Source: Thalassotalea marina (GTDB lineage: Bacteria > Pseudomonadota > Gammaproteobacteria > Enterobacterales > Alteromonadaceae). From it: a stretch of DNA of 64,000 bases. The notes under the pieces were generated by a model. It had not been told where the DNA came from. It saw only the letters and a program-made list of their open reading frames with translations, and searched no databases. Shown here piece after piece: positions 1 to 8,747 of this stretch (its first letter is position 1; the number at the start of each line of letters is the position of its first letter). The stretch is taken from contig NZ_BNCK01000008.1 in the NCBI RefSeq assembly GCF_014656435.1, forward strand, positions 124,001 to 188,000, given 5' to 3'. Both the position numbers and the translations under genes were made by a program.

Positions 1-2
1 GG

Positions 3-224
3 AAGCTTGAACAAGCCATAGAATTACTTGAACAACAAGTAGCAAATTATCAAGAGCCTATGTTTATTTATGGCGCGTTAGGTTTTATCTATGAACATAA
101 GCAAGAACATAAAAAAGCACTACAAGCCTATCAAGATGCTTTAAGGTTTGCTAAGAAATCGAACCGAGATGCTCAAGCGCAACAATATTACCAAAGTAAA
201 GTTGCTGAGCTTGAACACGGCTAA
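3..224 (+). CDS. C-terminal part of a TPR-type protein (partial)
   Basis: An open frame runs in from the left edge and ends with TAA at 222-224, giving 73 residues. The residues form a tetratricopeptide-like helix pair: the spacing of LEQQV, YGALGFIYEH and ALQAYQDALRFAK fits the 34-residue TPR pattern of small and aromatic positions. TPR repeats mediate protein-protein contacts, so this could belong to a peptidase, a pilus assembly factor or a tetratricopeptide lipoprotein. The start and any other domains lie outside the window, so the function cannot be named. Base composition matches the neighbouring genes. Confidence 0.7.
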   Translation, partial: KLEQAIELLEQQVANYQEPMFIYGALGFIYEHKQEHKKALQAYQDALRFAKKSNRDAQAQQYYQSKVAELEHG

Positions 225-267
225 TGATTGAAGAGGGCTAACGTTAACAATATTGTATTTGTGGATG

Positions 268-858
268 TTAGAACCCTCTGAAAAATATTCTTTTTAAGTC
301 AAATTTATTGAGCATTTTTTCCATTAACTCAAGATCTGAGACTCTGTCTTCTAACTCTTCAATATCTAATTGTTGTTTGGTTAGTTGTCTGTCTTGCGAC
401 TTATCTAATCCGCCGCTAGCGATAAAATTGCGGATATGTTGCAGTTCGTCTTTGTCTAACCACACTCCACAATGAATGCAGGCGTCAATTAATACGCCAG
501 AAATAGCTTTAAAATTTCGTCTAGACATAACATTTTGGCAATTGGGGCAGGGTAAATAATTTTCTGCTGCTGGTAATCCTGGTCGAGAATAATTGGGATC
601 GCTAGTATCATCTCGATATACGTCAAATTCTGAAGTTAACACTGAGAATTTTTCCGGCTCTATCCAAAGCCCTTCACATTGAATACATTTGTCTAATTCT
701 AGGTTTCTATAATGATGAACTTCTAAGGTTGTTTTACAACGAGGGCAGTTTTTTACAGTTGATGGTCTTTGAATTTTCATGCTGCCATTACACATGGGGC
801 AATGCATGATTTTACCTTGAGTTATATGGTGGCATGATGTGCATTGTGATTGTGTCAT
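268..858 (-). CDS. Zinc-ribbon protein with TFIIB-type zinc fingers
   Basis: The predicted protein has 196 residues and starts at ATG 858 (MTQSQCTSC); the frame stays open upstream but that part reads like non-coding AT-rich sequence. It contains five CxxC knuckles: CTSC, CPMC, CPRC paired with CIQC followed by EGLWIEPEKF, and CPNC paired with CIHC followed by GVWLDKDEL. The last two are classic zf-TFIIB modules (PF13453 type), in which the cysteine pair precedes G-x-W-x-D/E-x-x-E-L. Such proteins bind zinc; their cellular role is not established. A short charged coiled-coil-like tail (ELEDRVSDLELMEKML) ends the chain. It is divergently oriented to the gene at 966. Confidence 0.85.
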   Translation of the reverse strand: MTQSQCTSCHHITQGKIMHCPMCNGSMKIQRPSTVKNCPRCKTTLEVHHYRNLELDKCIQCEGLWIEPEKFSVLTSEFDVYRDDTSDPNYSRPGLPAAENYLPCPNCQNVMSRRNFKAISGVLIDACIHCGVWLDKDELQHIRNFIASGGLDKSQDRQLTKQQLDIEELEDRVSDLELMEKMLNKFDLKRIFFRGF

Positions 859-965
859 AAAAAAGATTTTTATCAGTAGTCTGGTTACAATAGCATTCAC
901 TATACTCAAGCTAATCACTAATTTCTGTTTTATTTTTATAAAATTAAAACAGACTTGATACCGAC

Positions 966-1310
966 ATGCGTAAAACTGATAAAAAAATAGATAACCAAAT
1001 AATACAAGTACTGACTGAAGTTTGTGAACATGCGTTAAAGCAAATCGACGGTTTTGAGTGGTTAACTCATACAGTAGATTACAACCGATTTCCACATAGC
1101 TTGGAAATCACGCTTGTTTTTGATACCAATGCAAATTTAGCTAATTATTTACGTTGCTCGCAAAATACTTTTCTAGCTGATCAAGTTGTATCAGCATTAA
1201 ACAAAATAAACATTAAACTCGTAAAACCCAAAACTCAGATTAGCTACGACACAGAAGAAAATTGCAGACAGCAACATGCAGGAAACTGGGCGAAACGTTT
1301 AGTGCATTGA
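966..1310 (+). CDS. Conserved hypothetical protein of Alteromonadales
   Basis: This is a 114-residue soluble protein starting at ATG 966 (MRKTDKKIDNQ) with no signal peptide or membrane segment. I recall similar small proteins in Alteromonadales genomes, sometimes labelled as Fis-family regulators, but no helix-turn-helix is evident here. The body resembles a compact alpha/beta fold: an N-terminal helix (IIQVLTEVCEHALKQI), strands around LEITLVFDTN and a C-terminal basic stretch (GNWAKRLVH). It diverges from the zinc-ribbon gene with a 107-base spacer and converges on the binding-protein gene. No function is assigned. Confidence 0.75.
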   Translation: MRKTDKKIDNQIIQVLTEVCEHALKQIDGFEWLTHTVDYNRFPHSLEITLVFDTNANLANYLRCSQNTFLADQVVSALNKINIKLVKPKTQISYDTEENCRQQHAGNWAKRLVH

Positions 1311-1326
1311 TAGGAAATATAAAGCG

Positions 1327-2091
1327 TTACGGCGCGTTTTGCTCAGGGATTTCGGCAAGCAACATTTTGTATTTACTTTGTAACTTGCTAAATTCTGTTG
1401 ATTGAATAAATTCTTGATAGGCGTGGTTGAAATCACTAACTAACTTGAGATCTTTAAAGGCCATTTGGTAATGCATCTTTGGAAAGATATCATGTACCTC
1501 AAACGCTTGTTCATTAAAGTGTGTTTTATTAATGGCATAAAAATAATTGAAAATATTGATGTCCATCACGATAACATCAACTCGATTACGAAATAGTAAT
1601 TCTAATTGCGATAACCTGTCTACTACTTGCGTATACATTGGACTTCGTTCAATAGCTTGGGTAAATTCTTCGCCAAGTACCTTATGCGCTTCCTCAAAGG
1701 TTGCTATTGAATAGTTACCAAGATCTTGAATTTGCTCAATACTTAGATTGTTTTCAGATAGAGAGATAGCAACGTTTTGGTAAATAACATAAGGATTTGT
1801 TAGTTGCTCCTTGTTTGAGATCATATAAGCATTAGTTGTTGTCATGCCGTCAATGCTGTCATTCATTAACATTTTTTCTGAACGGCCAAAAGGCACAAAT
1901 AAATAATTAGCCGCTTTGTCTAACCGATTTAATACGGCATTAACCAGCTCTAACTCAAAGCCCTGAGCGTTTTCTTCTATGATATATGGCGGTCTTTCTA
2001 AACCCACAACAATGTCTAACGCTTCTTTTGCGGTAACGGTTGGCATAGTGAATAAAAGATACATAAATATAATCTTTTTATTTATCAACAC
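1327..2091 (-). CDS. Periplasmic substrate-binding protein, amino-acid (SBP_bac_3) type
   Basis: The protein resembles the extracellular solute-binding family 3 (polar amino-acid ABC or sensor ligand domains): it opens with LDIVVGLERPPYI, followed by GFELELVNAVLNRL and later RVDVIVMDINIFNY. The start chosen is GTG at 2091, because AAGGA lies seven bases upstream and the resulting N-terminus (MLINKKIIFMYLLF...TVTA/KEA) is a normal signal peptide. An ATG at 2121 is also in frame but lacks a ribosome site and delays the signal. Mature length is about 230 residues, normal for the family. No permease or ATPase gene is nearby, so it may be an orphan sensor or serve a distant transporter. Confidence 0.82.
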   Translation of the reverse strand: MLINKKIIFMYLLFTMPTVTAKEALDIVVGLERPPYIIEENAQGFELELVNAVLNRLDKAANYLFVPFGRSEKMLMNDSIDGMTTTNAYMISNKEQLTNPYVIYQNVAISLSENNLSIEQIQDLGNYSIATFEEAHKVLGEEFTQAIERSPMYTQVVDRLSQLELLFRNRVDVIVMDINIFNYFYAINKTHFNEQAFEVHDIFPKMHYQMAFKDLKLVSDFNHAYQEFIQSTEFSKLQSKYKMLLAEIPEQNAP

Positions 2092-2233
2092 CTTCTGTTC
2101 CTTTAAATTGGTTGTTAACATTATTGTAACTTTAAAATGGAGATTTTAATCAAATTGTTTTTAGCGATAAAGGCTAAGTAGAAAAAATAAGGCTACTAAT
2201 TGATTAATATCACATTTTAATAATATTTTTACC

Positions 2234-2641
2234 TTAAGTGGGCAGACCACCCAGACTTGGAATATTATTCAAATGGTGCTCCCAGTTTGCCTTACTATCA
2301 GTGAAGATGTGTGCATTAGGCATAATGTCTATTGGGGTATCTAAACAACCCGCCGGTACAACCAATAATTTTCCGTCCATTTGATAATGTGGCATGGCTG
2401 ATCCGCAACGGCTACAAAAGCTTTTACTGTGTCTGCTGTTTGTGAGTTTAAACGTTTGGATATTGTCATTTCCTGACAGAATGTGTAGTGACGCCGTGGT
2501 GGAAAACAAATTAGCGGCATAGGCTGAGCCAGTATCTTTTTGGCAGTGTTGGCAGTGACAAAGAAAAAATTGTTCAAGATTGCCCGTAATTTCAAGTTTG
2601 ATTTCACCACACAAACATGACCCTTGGTAATATTTATTCAT
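2234..2641 (-). CDS. GFA (CENP-V/GFA domain) family zinc protein
   Basis: This 135-residue protein carries the full zinc signature of the glutathione-dependent formaldehyde-activating (GFA) fold: CLCGEI near the N-terminus, CHCQHCQKDTGSAYAANLF in the middle, then FCSRCGSAMPHY. Members bind two zinc ions; only some condense formaldehyde with glutathione, and most have unknown substrates. Length and motif spacing are typical. Start ATG at 2641 follows AGGAATATACG. It stands alone, with no formaldehyde dehydrogenase nearby, so a formaldehyde role is only a family guess. Confidence 0.9.
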   Translation of the reverse strand: MNKYYQGSCLCGEIKLEITGNLEQFFLCHCQHCQKDTGSAYAANLFSTTASLHILSGNDNIQTFKLTNSRHSKSFCSRCGSAMPHYQMDGKLLVVPAGCLDTPIDIMPNAHIFTDSKANWEHHLNNIPSLGGLPT

Positions 2642-2759
2642 CGTATATTCCTGTACTTAACGTCATTTAACCATATCAGATATTCTGGTCTTTTACTTAT
2701 AATTGTACTTAGCCTTGCTCGCTGTCAACGAAATACCTATTACTAAGTGTTTAGTATAA

Positions 2760-2843
2760 AGCAATGCTAAAGAGTTTAATGAAGATCATGCTCACGGCGT
2801 ACGCAACCTAGTGATTAACCCTAAATTACTTTCAGGTAGTTAG
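2760..2843 (+). pseudogene. Remnant: C-terminal tail of a lost gene
   Basis: Twenty-seven in-frame codons end in TAG and read SNAKEFNEDHAHGVRNLVIN and then PKLLSGS. The stretch is preceded in frame by TAA and has no start or ribosome site. The composition is protein-like and the tail is followed 22 bases later by an intact Rho-independent terminator, the usual layout of a gene end. I infer a gene whose 5' part was deleted. HAHG and HGV hint at a haem or metal protein tail, but I do not recognise the family. Confidence 0.4.
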
Positions 2844-2865
2844 TTCGACGCTTTTCCTGACACAT

Positions 2866-2894
2866 AAGGCGCTTCTTTGGAGCGCTTTATTTTT
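2866..2894 (+). terminator. Rho-independent terminator of the lost + strand gene
   Basis: An 8-bp stem (AAGGCGCT, 2866-2873, with AGCGCTTT, 2881-2888, one G-T pair) is followed by ATTTTT. It points in the + direction, but no intact + strand gene precedes it; only the remnant at 2760-2843 does. Confidence 0.7.
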
Positions 2895-2932
2895 GTCTGT
2901 AACTTTCTACTAAATTTAAGTGTTTTATAGAT

Positions 2933-2967
2933 AAAAAAATGCCGGTAAGCATTTAACTCACCGGCAT
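2933..2967 (-). terminator. Rho-independent terminator of the TonB receptor gene
   Basis: Read on the minus strand, ATGCCGGT (2967-2960) pairs perfectly with ACCGGCAT (2946-2939) and is followed by a run of T. It begins 28 bases after the receptor stop codon. Confidence 0.88.
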
Positions 2968-2994
2968 TAAATAATGATTAACTTCAATTAAATA

Positions 2995-5790
2995 TTAGAA
3001 TTTGAAGTTATATCTAAGAGATGCATAACGTCCTTTAATATCATAAACATCTCTGTTTACCCAAGGCCAATCTTGTTCAGTTTGGTCTTTGCGGCCGTTA
3101 TGATCAGTTAAGTTGTTCACTGATAGGATAATTCTATGATTTTCAATGAATGAGTAACTCATTGTCATATTCACAGTCCATTGTGCGTCAAGTCGCTTCA
3201 GCTTATTTTCACCATCAGCGGTTTTTTCGTTACACTCTAATGAACGATCATACTTCTCAGTAACTCCATCTTCTTCGTAACCACGGAAGCAGTCTTCACG
3301 TAAGATTGAGCCTTTTCTAAATGCAGTGAACTGCGTATAGAAATCACCATAGCCCCAACCTAATTGAGCTGACAAGTTAGATCTTGGTGTACGGCTGTCA
3401 TCGTTAGTCAACGTACTATAAATATCACGAGTAACATCAAGGTCAGTTGTTTCCCATTTATCTACATAGGTATAGCCAGCATCTGCTTTGAAGAAACCCC
3501 AGTCATCAGTAGTTAATTTATAAGTAAGTTTAAAGTCGTAACCAGACTGACGTGTTGAAGAACGGTTAATATAAGCTGGCTTAAGGCGAACAATTTCACC
3601 AATACCGTTTTCATCAGAAGGCTCTCGCTCTACTTGACTAATGGTTCTTTGACATTCTTCTGAATTGATGTCGTAAGTTTCTGTACCATCTTCAGGGTGC
3701 GCTCTACCGATACGACAATCAGCTTCACGTTTTAGAATATCTGTGATGCTTTCTGATGTAATTTCATTTTCAATTTCAATGTCGTAGTAGTCTAACTTTA
3801 ACGTCAAGTTTTCAATTGGCTCATAAACCACACCAATATTATAGTTAAGACCCTTTTCTTCTTTAAGTTTAGCGTTACCTATACCTAAATGACGTGGGCT
3901 ACCACCAGTACTTGGGGTAAAGTCCAAACAGCCAGCTTTATAGCCGTCCTGGTTGCCATTACCTGTATCATCTAAACGACATTGGTAAAAATCATAAACA
4001 CCTGAATTATAGAAACCGTCGCTGCGAGCACGGAATACGTGGTGCATATCTGGTGCGCGGAATGACTCTGCAACACTTGTTCTAAACAATAAGTTTTCAA
4101 GTGGGCGATAAGTAAGTGATGCCTGGCTTGTTAAACGGCCACCGGTCTCTGATTTATCATGATATGAGTCATAACGTGAAGCAACACCTAACTCGATTTG
4201 CTCAGTAACTGGCACATTAAACTCTACACCTAACGAGAAACGTTCACGGTCACCAGCACCAAAAGATGCCGAGCCATTAGTCCAACCCCCTTCAGGATCT
4301 TGGCCTTGTCTAGCTGTCGGGTCTACTACAATTTTATACTCATCACGCTTATATTCGGCAATGGTTGAAAACTGAATTGGGCCAGCTGGAAGCTCATAAA
4401 CACTACCTGATACAGAGAAATCAATTGAGCGAGAAGTAGAAAATGCGTCTGACCAACGGTAGCCCACAGAATCTTCTGATAACAAGCTAGTATCAAAAGG
4501 TTGGATTGGGTCATAGTCAACAGCTTGAATCCACTCAGTTACTGCTTTTTGCTTAAATTGACGTGATTTTTGGTATTCGCTAGTACGGCTTAAGTTTACA
4601 CCTAATACCCAGTCAAACTCATCAAAGATTACGCCGCGAGCGCCACCCAAAAATGCATAAGTTTCTTTTTCGTTGAAGCTACTCGCAGGGAAATCTTCCT
4701 GAGAAAAGCTCACGTAAGCTTGTTCGTATTTGTTTGTATATGGATTATCACCACGCCAAACAATACCTTTACGGAAAATTTGGTTATTTGTTTCAGAGGC
4801 CCATGCTAATGCGTTACCAAATAATTGAACATCATCTGTAAGGTCATAAGTAAAGTTAGCTAAAGCAGAGATACGCTCTCTCGGGTTTTCGATACTATAG
4901 TTACTTGTTCTTTCTGTACCACAAATTAAGCCATCATAGTTAGATGCATATGGTAGAGGTACACTTCCTGGTGCCATCGCTTCACAAGTTTCAGCTGTAG
5001 GTGATTTAAATGCACCGCCGCCAATATAGTGCCAAGCAATACGTGAAGCAGAACCATCGTGGCCATTCGGGTTATCATTTAAGTGATCAAATGCACCTTT
5101 ATCTTGCGCCCATAAACCTTCTTGCTCTTGGTATTCAAAAGTAAAAGTAGAGCTTAACTTGTCTGTGCTATAGCCTGAAACAAGCTGAATTGATTTCTGA
5201 ACACCGCCGCCTTCAGTTCTTTTACCGTAAGTAAGGTTAAGTTCAGTATCTTCTACATTTTCTTTAAGAATAACGTTAATAACACCAGCTACAGCGTCTG
5301 AACCGTAAATAGCTGAACCACCACCCGTTAATACTTCGATACGCTTAACAGCTGCCATTGGAATAATGGAAAAGTCAAAGAACTGACCAGAGTTGTATGA
5401 TGCCGTTGGGTTGTCAGTAACACGGCGGCCATTAATAAGTGTTAATGCACGCGCAGGGCCTAGGCCTCGGATGTTAATTTGCTGGCCAGCCATTTGTGAA
5501 CTGTTGGCAGATTGCTCGCCCGCAACGCCTTGTGCGATAGTTAGGTTTTGTAACGCGTCATATACGTTGTTAAAACCAGCTGCTTGCATATCTTCAGCGC
5601 TTAAAACAGTTACAGGAGAAGGACCTTCAAAATCGATACGCTTGATACGTGAACCTGTGACGGTTACTTTTTCGATTTTCTTGTCTTCCGCTGCGTTTTG
5701 CTCGTCAGCAGCAACAGAAGCAAAACTTGTGACAGCACCTGCAAACAGCGCTGATTTTACAGCAACTGCTAAAATACTTAAATTTTTCAA
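2995..5790 (-). CDS. TonB-dependent outer-membrane receptor
   Basis: This 931-residue protein has a signal peptide (MKNLSILAVAVKSALFAGAV...SVAA), a TonB-box-like segment (KVTVTGSRIKR), a plug domain (SPVTVLSAEDMQAAGF, INIRGLGPARALTLINGRR, GGGSAIYGSDAVAGVINVI) and a long 22-strand-type barrel ending with an aromatic residue (SLRYNFKF). It imports a bulky substrate using the TonB-ExbB-ExbD proton-motive system. The type with IKRIDFEGPSPV is abundant in Colwelliaceae, where substrates are often oligosaccharides or peptides; none can be assigned here. The start is TTG at 5790: AGGGA lies eight bases upstream and no ATG fits the signal peptide. It is monocistronic and has its own terminator. Confidence 0.93.
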   Translation of the reverse strand: MKNLSILAVAVKSALFAGAVTSFASVAADEQNAAEDKKIEKVTVTGSRIKRIDFEGPSPVTVLSAEDMQAAGFNNVYDALQNLTIAQGVAGEQSANSSQMAGQQINIRGLGPARALTLINGRRVTDNPTASYNSGQFFDFSIIPMAAVKRIEVLTGGGSAIYGSDAVAGVINVILKENVEDTELNLTYGKRTEGGGVQKSIQLVSGYSTDKLSSTFTFEYQEQEGLWAQDKGAFDHLNDNPNGHDGSASRIAWHYIGGGAFKSPTAETCEAMAPGSVPLPYASNYDGLICGTERTSNYSIENPRERISALANFTYDLTDDVQLFGNALAWASETNNQIFRKGIVWRGDNPYTNKYEQAYVSFSQEDFPASSFNEKETYAFLGGARGVIFDEFDWVLGVNLSRTSEYQKSRQFKQKAVTEWIQAVDYDPIQPFDTSLLSEDSVGYRWSDAFSTSRSIDFSVSGSVYELPAGPIQFSTIAEYKRDEYKIVVDPTARQGQDPEGGWTNGSASFGAGDRERFSLGVEFNVPVTEQIELGVASRYDSYHDKSETGGRLTSQASLTYRPLENLLFRTSVAESFRAPDMHHVFRARSDGFYNSGVYDFYQCRLDDTGNGNQDGYKAGCLDFTPSTGGSPRHLGIGNAKLKEEKGLNYNIGVVYEPIENLTLKLDYYDIEIENEITSESITDILKREADCRIGRAHPEDGTETYDINSEECQRTISQVEREPSDENGIGEIVRLKPAYINRSSTRQSGYDFKLTYKLTTDDWGFFKADAGYTYVDKWETTDLDVTRDIYSTLTNDDSRTPRSNLSAQLGWGYGDFYTQFTAFRKGSILREDCFRGYEEDGVTEKYDRSLECNEKTADGENKLKRLDAQWTVNMTMSYSFIENHRIILSVNNLTDHNGRKDQTEQDWPWVNRDVYDIKGRYASLRYNFKF

Positions 5791-6175
5791 ATTGAGATTC
5801 CCTAGTTTTTATATTTTATGTTTTATATTGCAAATTTCGTAGGCTGACATATCAGGTTACGCATTGTTGTAACTTGCAGTCGTGCCGAAATTTGTGCGCA
5901 TCTTTTAACATGAATAACAACAAGGATAAAACCTAGTTGTAACATTTATGAAACCTATTAAGTGTTTGTTTTTTGGGCAGGTTGGTTTGTGTACGAGAGC
6001 AAAGGCAATAAAAACAACGCTTTAATAACTAATTGATATATGCCGATTAATAAATGGTCAATATTTTGTTAACAAATTATTACAAAGTTGTACTTAATGT
6101 AATCAATTTGAAGCTTGTTGACATAGGTATTTCAATAGATATTTGTGTTTAAATTGATTTGCCAACACCCCTTAA
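5791..6175. promoter_or_regulatory. 385-bp upstream region of the TonB receptor; no gene seen
   Basis: Both strands are stop-rich and no convincing short coding frame was found. The AGGGA ribosome site of the receptor lies next to its TTG start. The rest is AT-rich, probably a long leader plus promoter for the receptor and the 3' flank of nothing else, since the hydrolase at 6176 ends here on the minus strand. No riboswitch fold was recognised. Confidence 0.4.
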
Positions 6176-7126
6176 TTAATGTTGATTTATTGGAGTTAGT
6201 GACGTTTGTTTTTTTACTAATTTTTGTTGGCGCTTTCGCTCAGCTTTTTTAACATGTTTAGTGATCTGTTTAGTCAGTTTTTTCATTAGCGGGAGAGGAA
6301 AGTCGTGCGCCATATCTTCGATGACCTTCAGTTTTGCTTTTTTAATATGTTGTGCTGTTTCTTGGCCTTTATTTACTGATATTACCGGATCGTTAGCTCC
6401 GTGAATAACTAATGTCGGCACTTTGATTTTGGTATTTAAATGTTTTCTACAGCCGCTAGCTGTCATCGCGGCCAGTTGGCGCTTTACACCCTGAGGATTA
6501 TGACCTCGGCGTACATGGTTGAGTGCTTTGTTACGCAAAGTATCTATGTCGGGTAAGTGTGTTTTACTGCTAATTAATTGGTTGAGTTTTATGTTGTATT
6601 CAATAGCAGCTTCAGGTGTATTTTGCTGAAACTTGGCCAACTTAATGAGTAACGCGAGGTTTTCTTTAGAGATAAACGGAGCATGTGACGATGACATTAT
6701 AGAAACTAAACTTAATACTCGTTTTTTATGTTTTGCTGCCAATATTTGCGCAATCATACCGCCCATCGATGCGCCGACGATATGTGCTTTTTTTATTTTC
6801 CTCGCTTTCATTATGGCTAATACGTCGTCTGCCATATCATCTAGGTTATAAGGCGTTTTTACTGGTAAAGAGAATTTTCGACTTAACCAAGTTTTTACAA
6901 TGTTAGGGGCTTGATGGTGATTTAAGTGGCTTGACTTGCCGACATCTCGGTTATCAAATCGAATAACTCGAAACCCTTTGTTAACTAAGCCATAGTAGAG
7001 TTCGTCTGGCCAGGCTGTCATTTGTGCGCCTAAGCCCATGATCAAAATTATTGCTGGAGCAGATTTTCTTCCAGCGTCTTCATAATGTAATGAGATTCCA
7101 GAAGGGGTAACAACGTTGTTTTTCAT
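6176..7126 (-). CDS. Alpha/beta hydrolase
   Basis: The 316-residue protein has the order expected of an alpha/beta hydrolase: oxyanion strand IILIMGLGAQMTAWPDEL, then FRVIRFDNRDVGKS, nucleophile elbow GASMGG (serine between glycines), a cap region, then TLVIHGANDPVI carrying the acid and AHDFPLP carrying the histidine. RFDNRD-x-G-S is typical of the subgroup around pimeloyl-ester hydrolases, epoxide hydrolases and uncharacterised esterases. The start is ATG 7126; a GTG at 7159 is in frame but has no ribosome site. A strongly basic C-terminus (KKAERKRQQKLVKKQ) is an oddity and may contact nucleic acid or membrane. Substrate unknown. Confidence 0.85.
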   Translation of the reverse strand: MKNNVVTPSGISLHYEDAGRKSAPAIILIMGLGAQMTAWPDELYYGLVNKGFRVIRFDNRDVGKSSHLNHHQAPNIVKTWLSRKFSLPVKTPYNLDDMADDVLAIMKARKIKKAHIVGASMGGMIAQILAAKHKKRVLSLVSIMSSSHAPFISKENLALLIKLAKFQQNTPEAAIEYNIKLNQLISSKTHLPDIDTLRNKALNHVRRGHNPQGVKRQLAAMTASGCRKHLNTKIKVPTLVIHGANDPVISVNKGQETAQHIKKAKLKVIEDMAHDFPLPLMKKLTKQITKHVKKAERKRQQKLVKKQTSLTPINQH

Positions 7127-7215
7127 TAAGTAAAAGGCGGAATTGGCAAGCCCGATCACTTACTTTAATGCATTAATATGACGTGTTAGTTAAAACTTTA
7201 TGTTAAATAGTATCG

Positions 7216-7980
7216 TTAGCTAAGTTGTTGATATAAATCTATAGCGTTCCAGCCAATGACTAGCGCAATCGCATAGCTAAGTAGCGTGCCTAACATCATG
7301 TATTCCGTTAGCTTCATGTCTTTGTTTTTAGTGAGATCGCCAAAACGGAAAATAGTTTTTGTTGCGACAAGAAATCCAATACCTGCAAATTGTCCAACAA
7401 AAATAAATGTGATGGCTAAACAACGCTCAATGTAACCTATCATGGCGCCTGCAGACACTAATCCCATATTGTCAGTTGCATGTGCTGAGTTACTATTTTC
7501 TTGCGATAAGGCGCGAGTATATTTTTGCAATGCCAGCGCAATAATGACCGAGGCTGGTTTACAAACCAGAACGTAAGCTAATGCGATAATGACATTTTGT
7601 GGTTGAGCGATAAGAATTAACGCGTCTTGTATGCTTTGCCAACTTATTTGCGCTATTGCTATCCAAACGCTCAAAATTATCAATAAATGTAACAGCTGAT
7701 CAATGACAAAGTAAGTTAAGTTGTTTGGCCTATATGATTTCCATAAATCTATGATGCCATGAGTTAAAGTGAGAACAATGACTGCGATAATAGCGGCGAA
7801 TATTGAGGTTTGGCAGGTGATAAACACCAGTGAGTACAAAGTAGCATGAACAAGAAGGTGTTTTTTCAGCGCCGGAGATTTAAGGTGTTTGCTGTTTCTA
7901 CAGCTTACCCAACTTGCAGGCTGTAAATAGAAATCAGCAATGACATGAGCCGTGATTAAAAGCAGCAATAATTCGATCAT
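7216..7980 (-). CDS. DUF3307 membrane protein
   Basis: This 254-residue multi-spanning membrane protein starts at ATG 7980 with the DUF3307 hallmark LLLLLITAHVIADFYLQ, followed by a basic loop (KKHLLVHATLYS) and THGIIDLWK, then several hydrophobic helices. The histidines and aspartates in HVIADF, HLLVHA and THGIID are conserved in the family and could bind a metal, but the function is unknown. Its start overlaps the 3' end of the satD-like gene by four bases (ATGA), so the two are translationally coupled. SatD/DUF3307 pairs recur in bacteria, as I recall from the streptococcal sat region. Confidence 0.87.
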   Translation of the reverse strand: MIELLLLLITAHVIADFYLQPASWVSCRNSKHLKSPALKKHLLVHATLYSLVFITCQTSIFAAIIAVIVLTLTHGIIDLWKSYRPNNLTYFVIDQLLHLLIILSVWIAIAQISWQSIQDALILIAQPQNVIIALAYVLVCKPASVIIALALQKYTRALSQENSNSAHATDNMGLVSAGAMIGYIERCLAITFIFVGQFAGIGFLVATKTIFRFGDLTKNKDMKLTEYMMLGTLLSYAIALVIGWNAIDLYQQLS

Positions 7981-8618
7981 ATGTTCCCTTTGATAGTCGC
8001 TACATATTGGTTGATGAGTTGACAATAATTTTCAACTAACGTCGCACCAATATTCGCTAAGCGGTTACTAATGTTTTGTCTAGTTGTGCCTGTTAGCTCT
8101 GCCAGTTTTTTGTGTTCTGCAAAGTCACTCATTACATACTGATATAGTAACTCAGCTTGAGTTTTTGTTAAGCGGTTTAACAAATGATTTAAAAATTGCG
8201 TCAGTAAGATAAGTTCATTCTGAGCATCACAGTGAGATATATGCACAGATAAATCGCCACTTGTTGTATTTTCCAACTCCCTGCCAGAGGTGGTATAAAC
8301 GGGCCCTGATGAGGTATTTGGGCTTTCGTTTTTAACCAATCCTTGTCCATAGGCTAATGACAAAGTGCATTGCACAGGGCTTGGTACTTGTTCTGTGATG
8401 TACAAACCTAACTTGATAAGCAAAGTACTTTTTAACGCTTGCGCTATGTCTGTATAGTGCAACTGAAAGGCGTCGCCTCTAAAGATCTGTCCTGATGCAG
8501 AGAAGTGTTCATCTGCCTGAACAATTAAGCGTTGTAGTCTGTTAATGACTAATTGATATTCAGTTGCTGGCATTTTAGTGGAGTTTACTATGTCGCCAGT
8601 TAATACGGCTAAGCTCAT
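7977..8618 (-). CDS. SatD family protein with C-terminal helix-turn-helix
   Basis: The 213-residue product starts SLAVLTGDIVNSTKMP, the SatD family signature, reminiscent of nucleotide-cyclase-like folds (GDIVNS, then GQIFRGDAFQLHY). Near residues 165-195 a sequence LAELTGTTRQNISNRLANIG reads as a winged or classical helix-turn-helix with TRQNISNRL as recognition helix. ATG 8618 is preferred to ATG 8639 because the family begins at this methionine and GAGAG lies upstream. Family function is unknown; SatD was named for acid tolerance in streptococci. The DNA-binding segment together with the repeat array directly upstream suggests autoregulation, which is inference. Confidence 0.85.
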   Translation of the reverse strand: MSLAVLTGDIVNSTKMPATEYQLVINRLQRLIVQADEHFSASGQIFRGDAFQLHYTDIAQALKSTLLIKLGLYITEQVPSPVQCTLSLAYGQGLVKNESPNTSSGPVYTTSGRELENTTSGDLSVHISHCDAQNELILLTQFLNHLLNRLTKTQAELLYQYVMSDFAEHKKLAELTGTTRQNISNRLANIGATLVENYCQLINQYVATIKGNI

Positions 8619-8619
8619 A

Positions 8620-8722
8620 ATTCGATATACTCTCGTCATATTCGATATAAACTATATATAATTGCTTTGATTTAGGCAATCAAATATAGTTGCCTTTATA
8701 TTTGGCAATTATATTTAGTTGC
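8620..8722. promoter_or_regulatory. Repeat array between satD-like gene and divergent kinase-like gene
   Basis: Two copies of ATTCGATATA start at 8620 and 8640, exactly 20 bp (two helical turns) apart. Beyond them lie alternating GGCAA and TTGCC half-sites: GGCAA at 8675-8679, TTGCC at 8690-8694, TTGGCAA at 8702-8708 and AGTTGC at 8717-8722. The pattern fits operators for a DNA-binding protein, most simply the adjacent SatD protein, in the promoter region of both divergent genes. Confidence 0.5.
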
Positions 8723-8747
8723 TTTTTTAGGTGTTAGAAATAGTTAA

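Noticed and set aside
5393-5842. 149-codon open frame on the + strand opposite the start of the TonB receptor
   Set aside because: It is antisense to a firmly identified gene, has no ribosome site and no protein-like motif; a shadow of strong codon bias.
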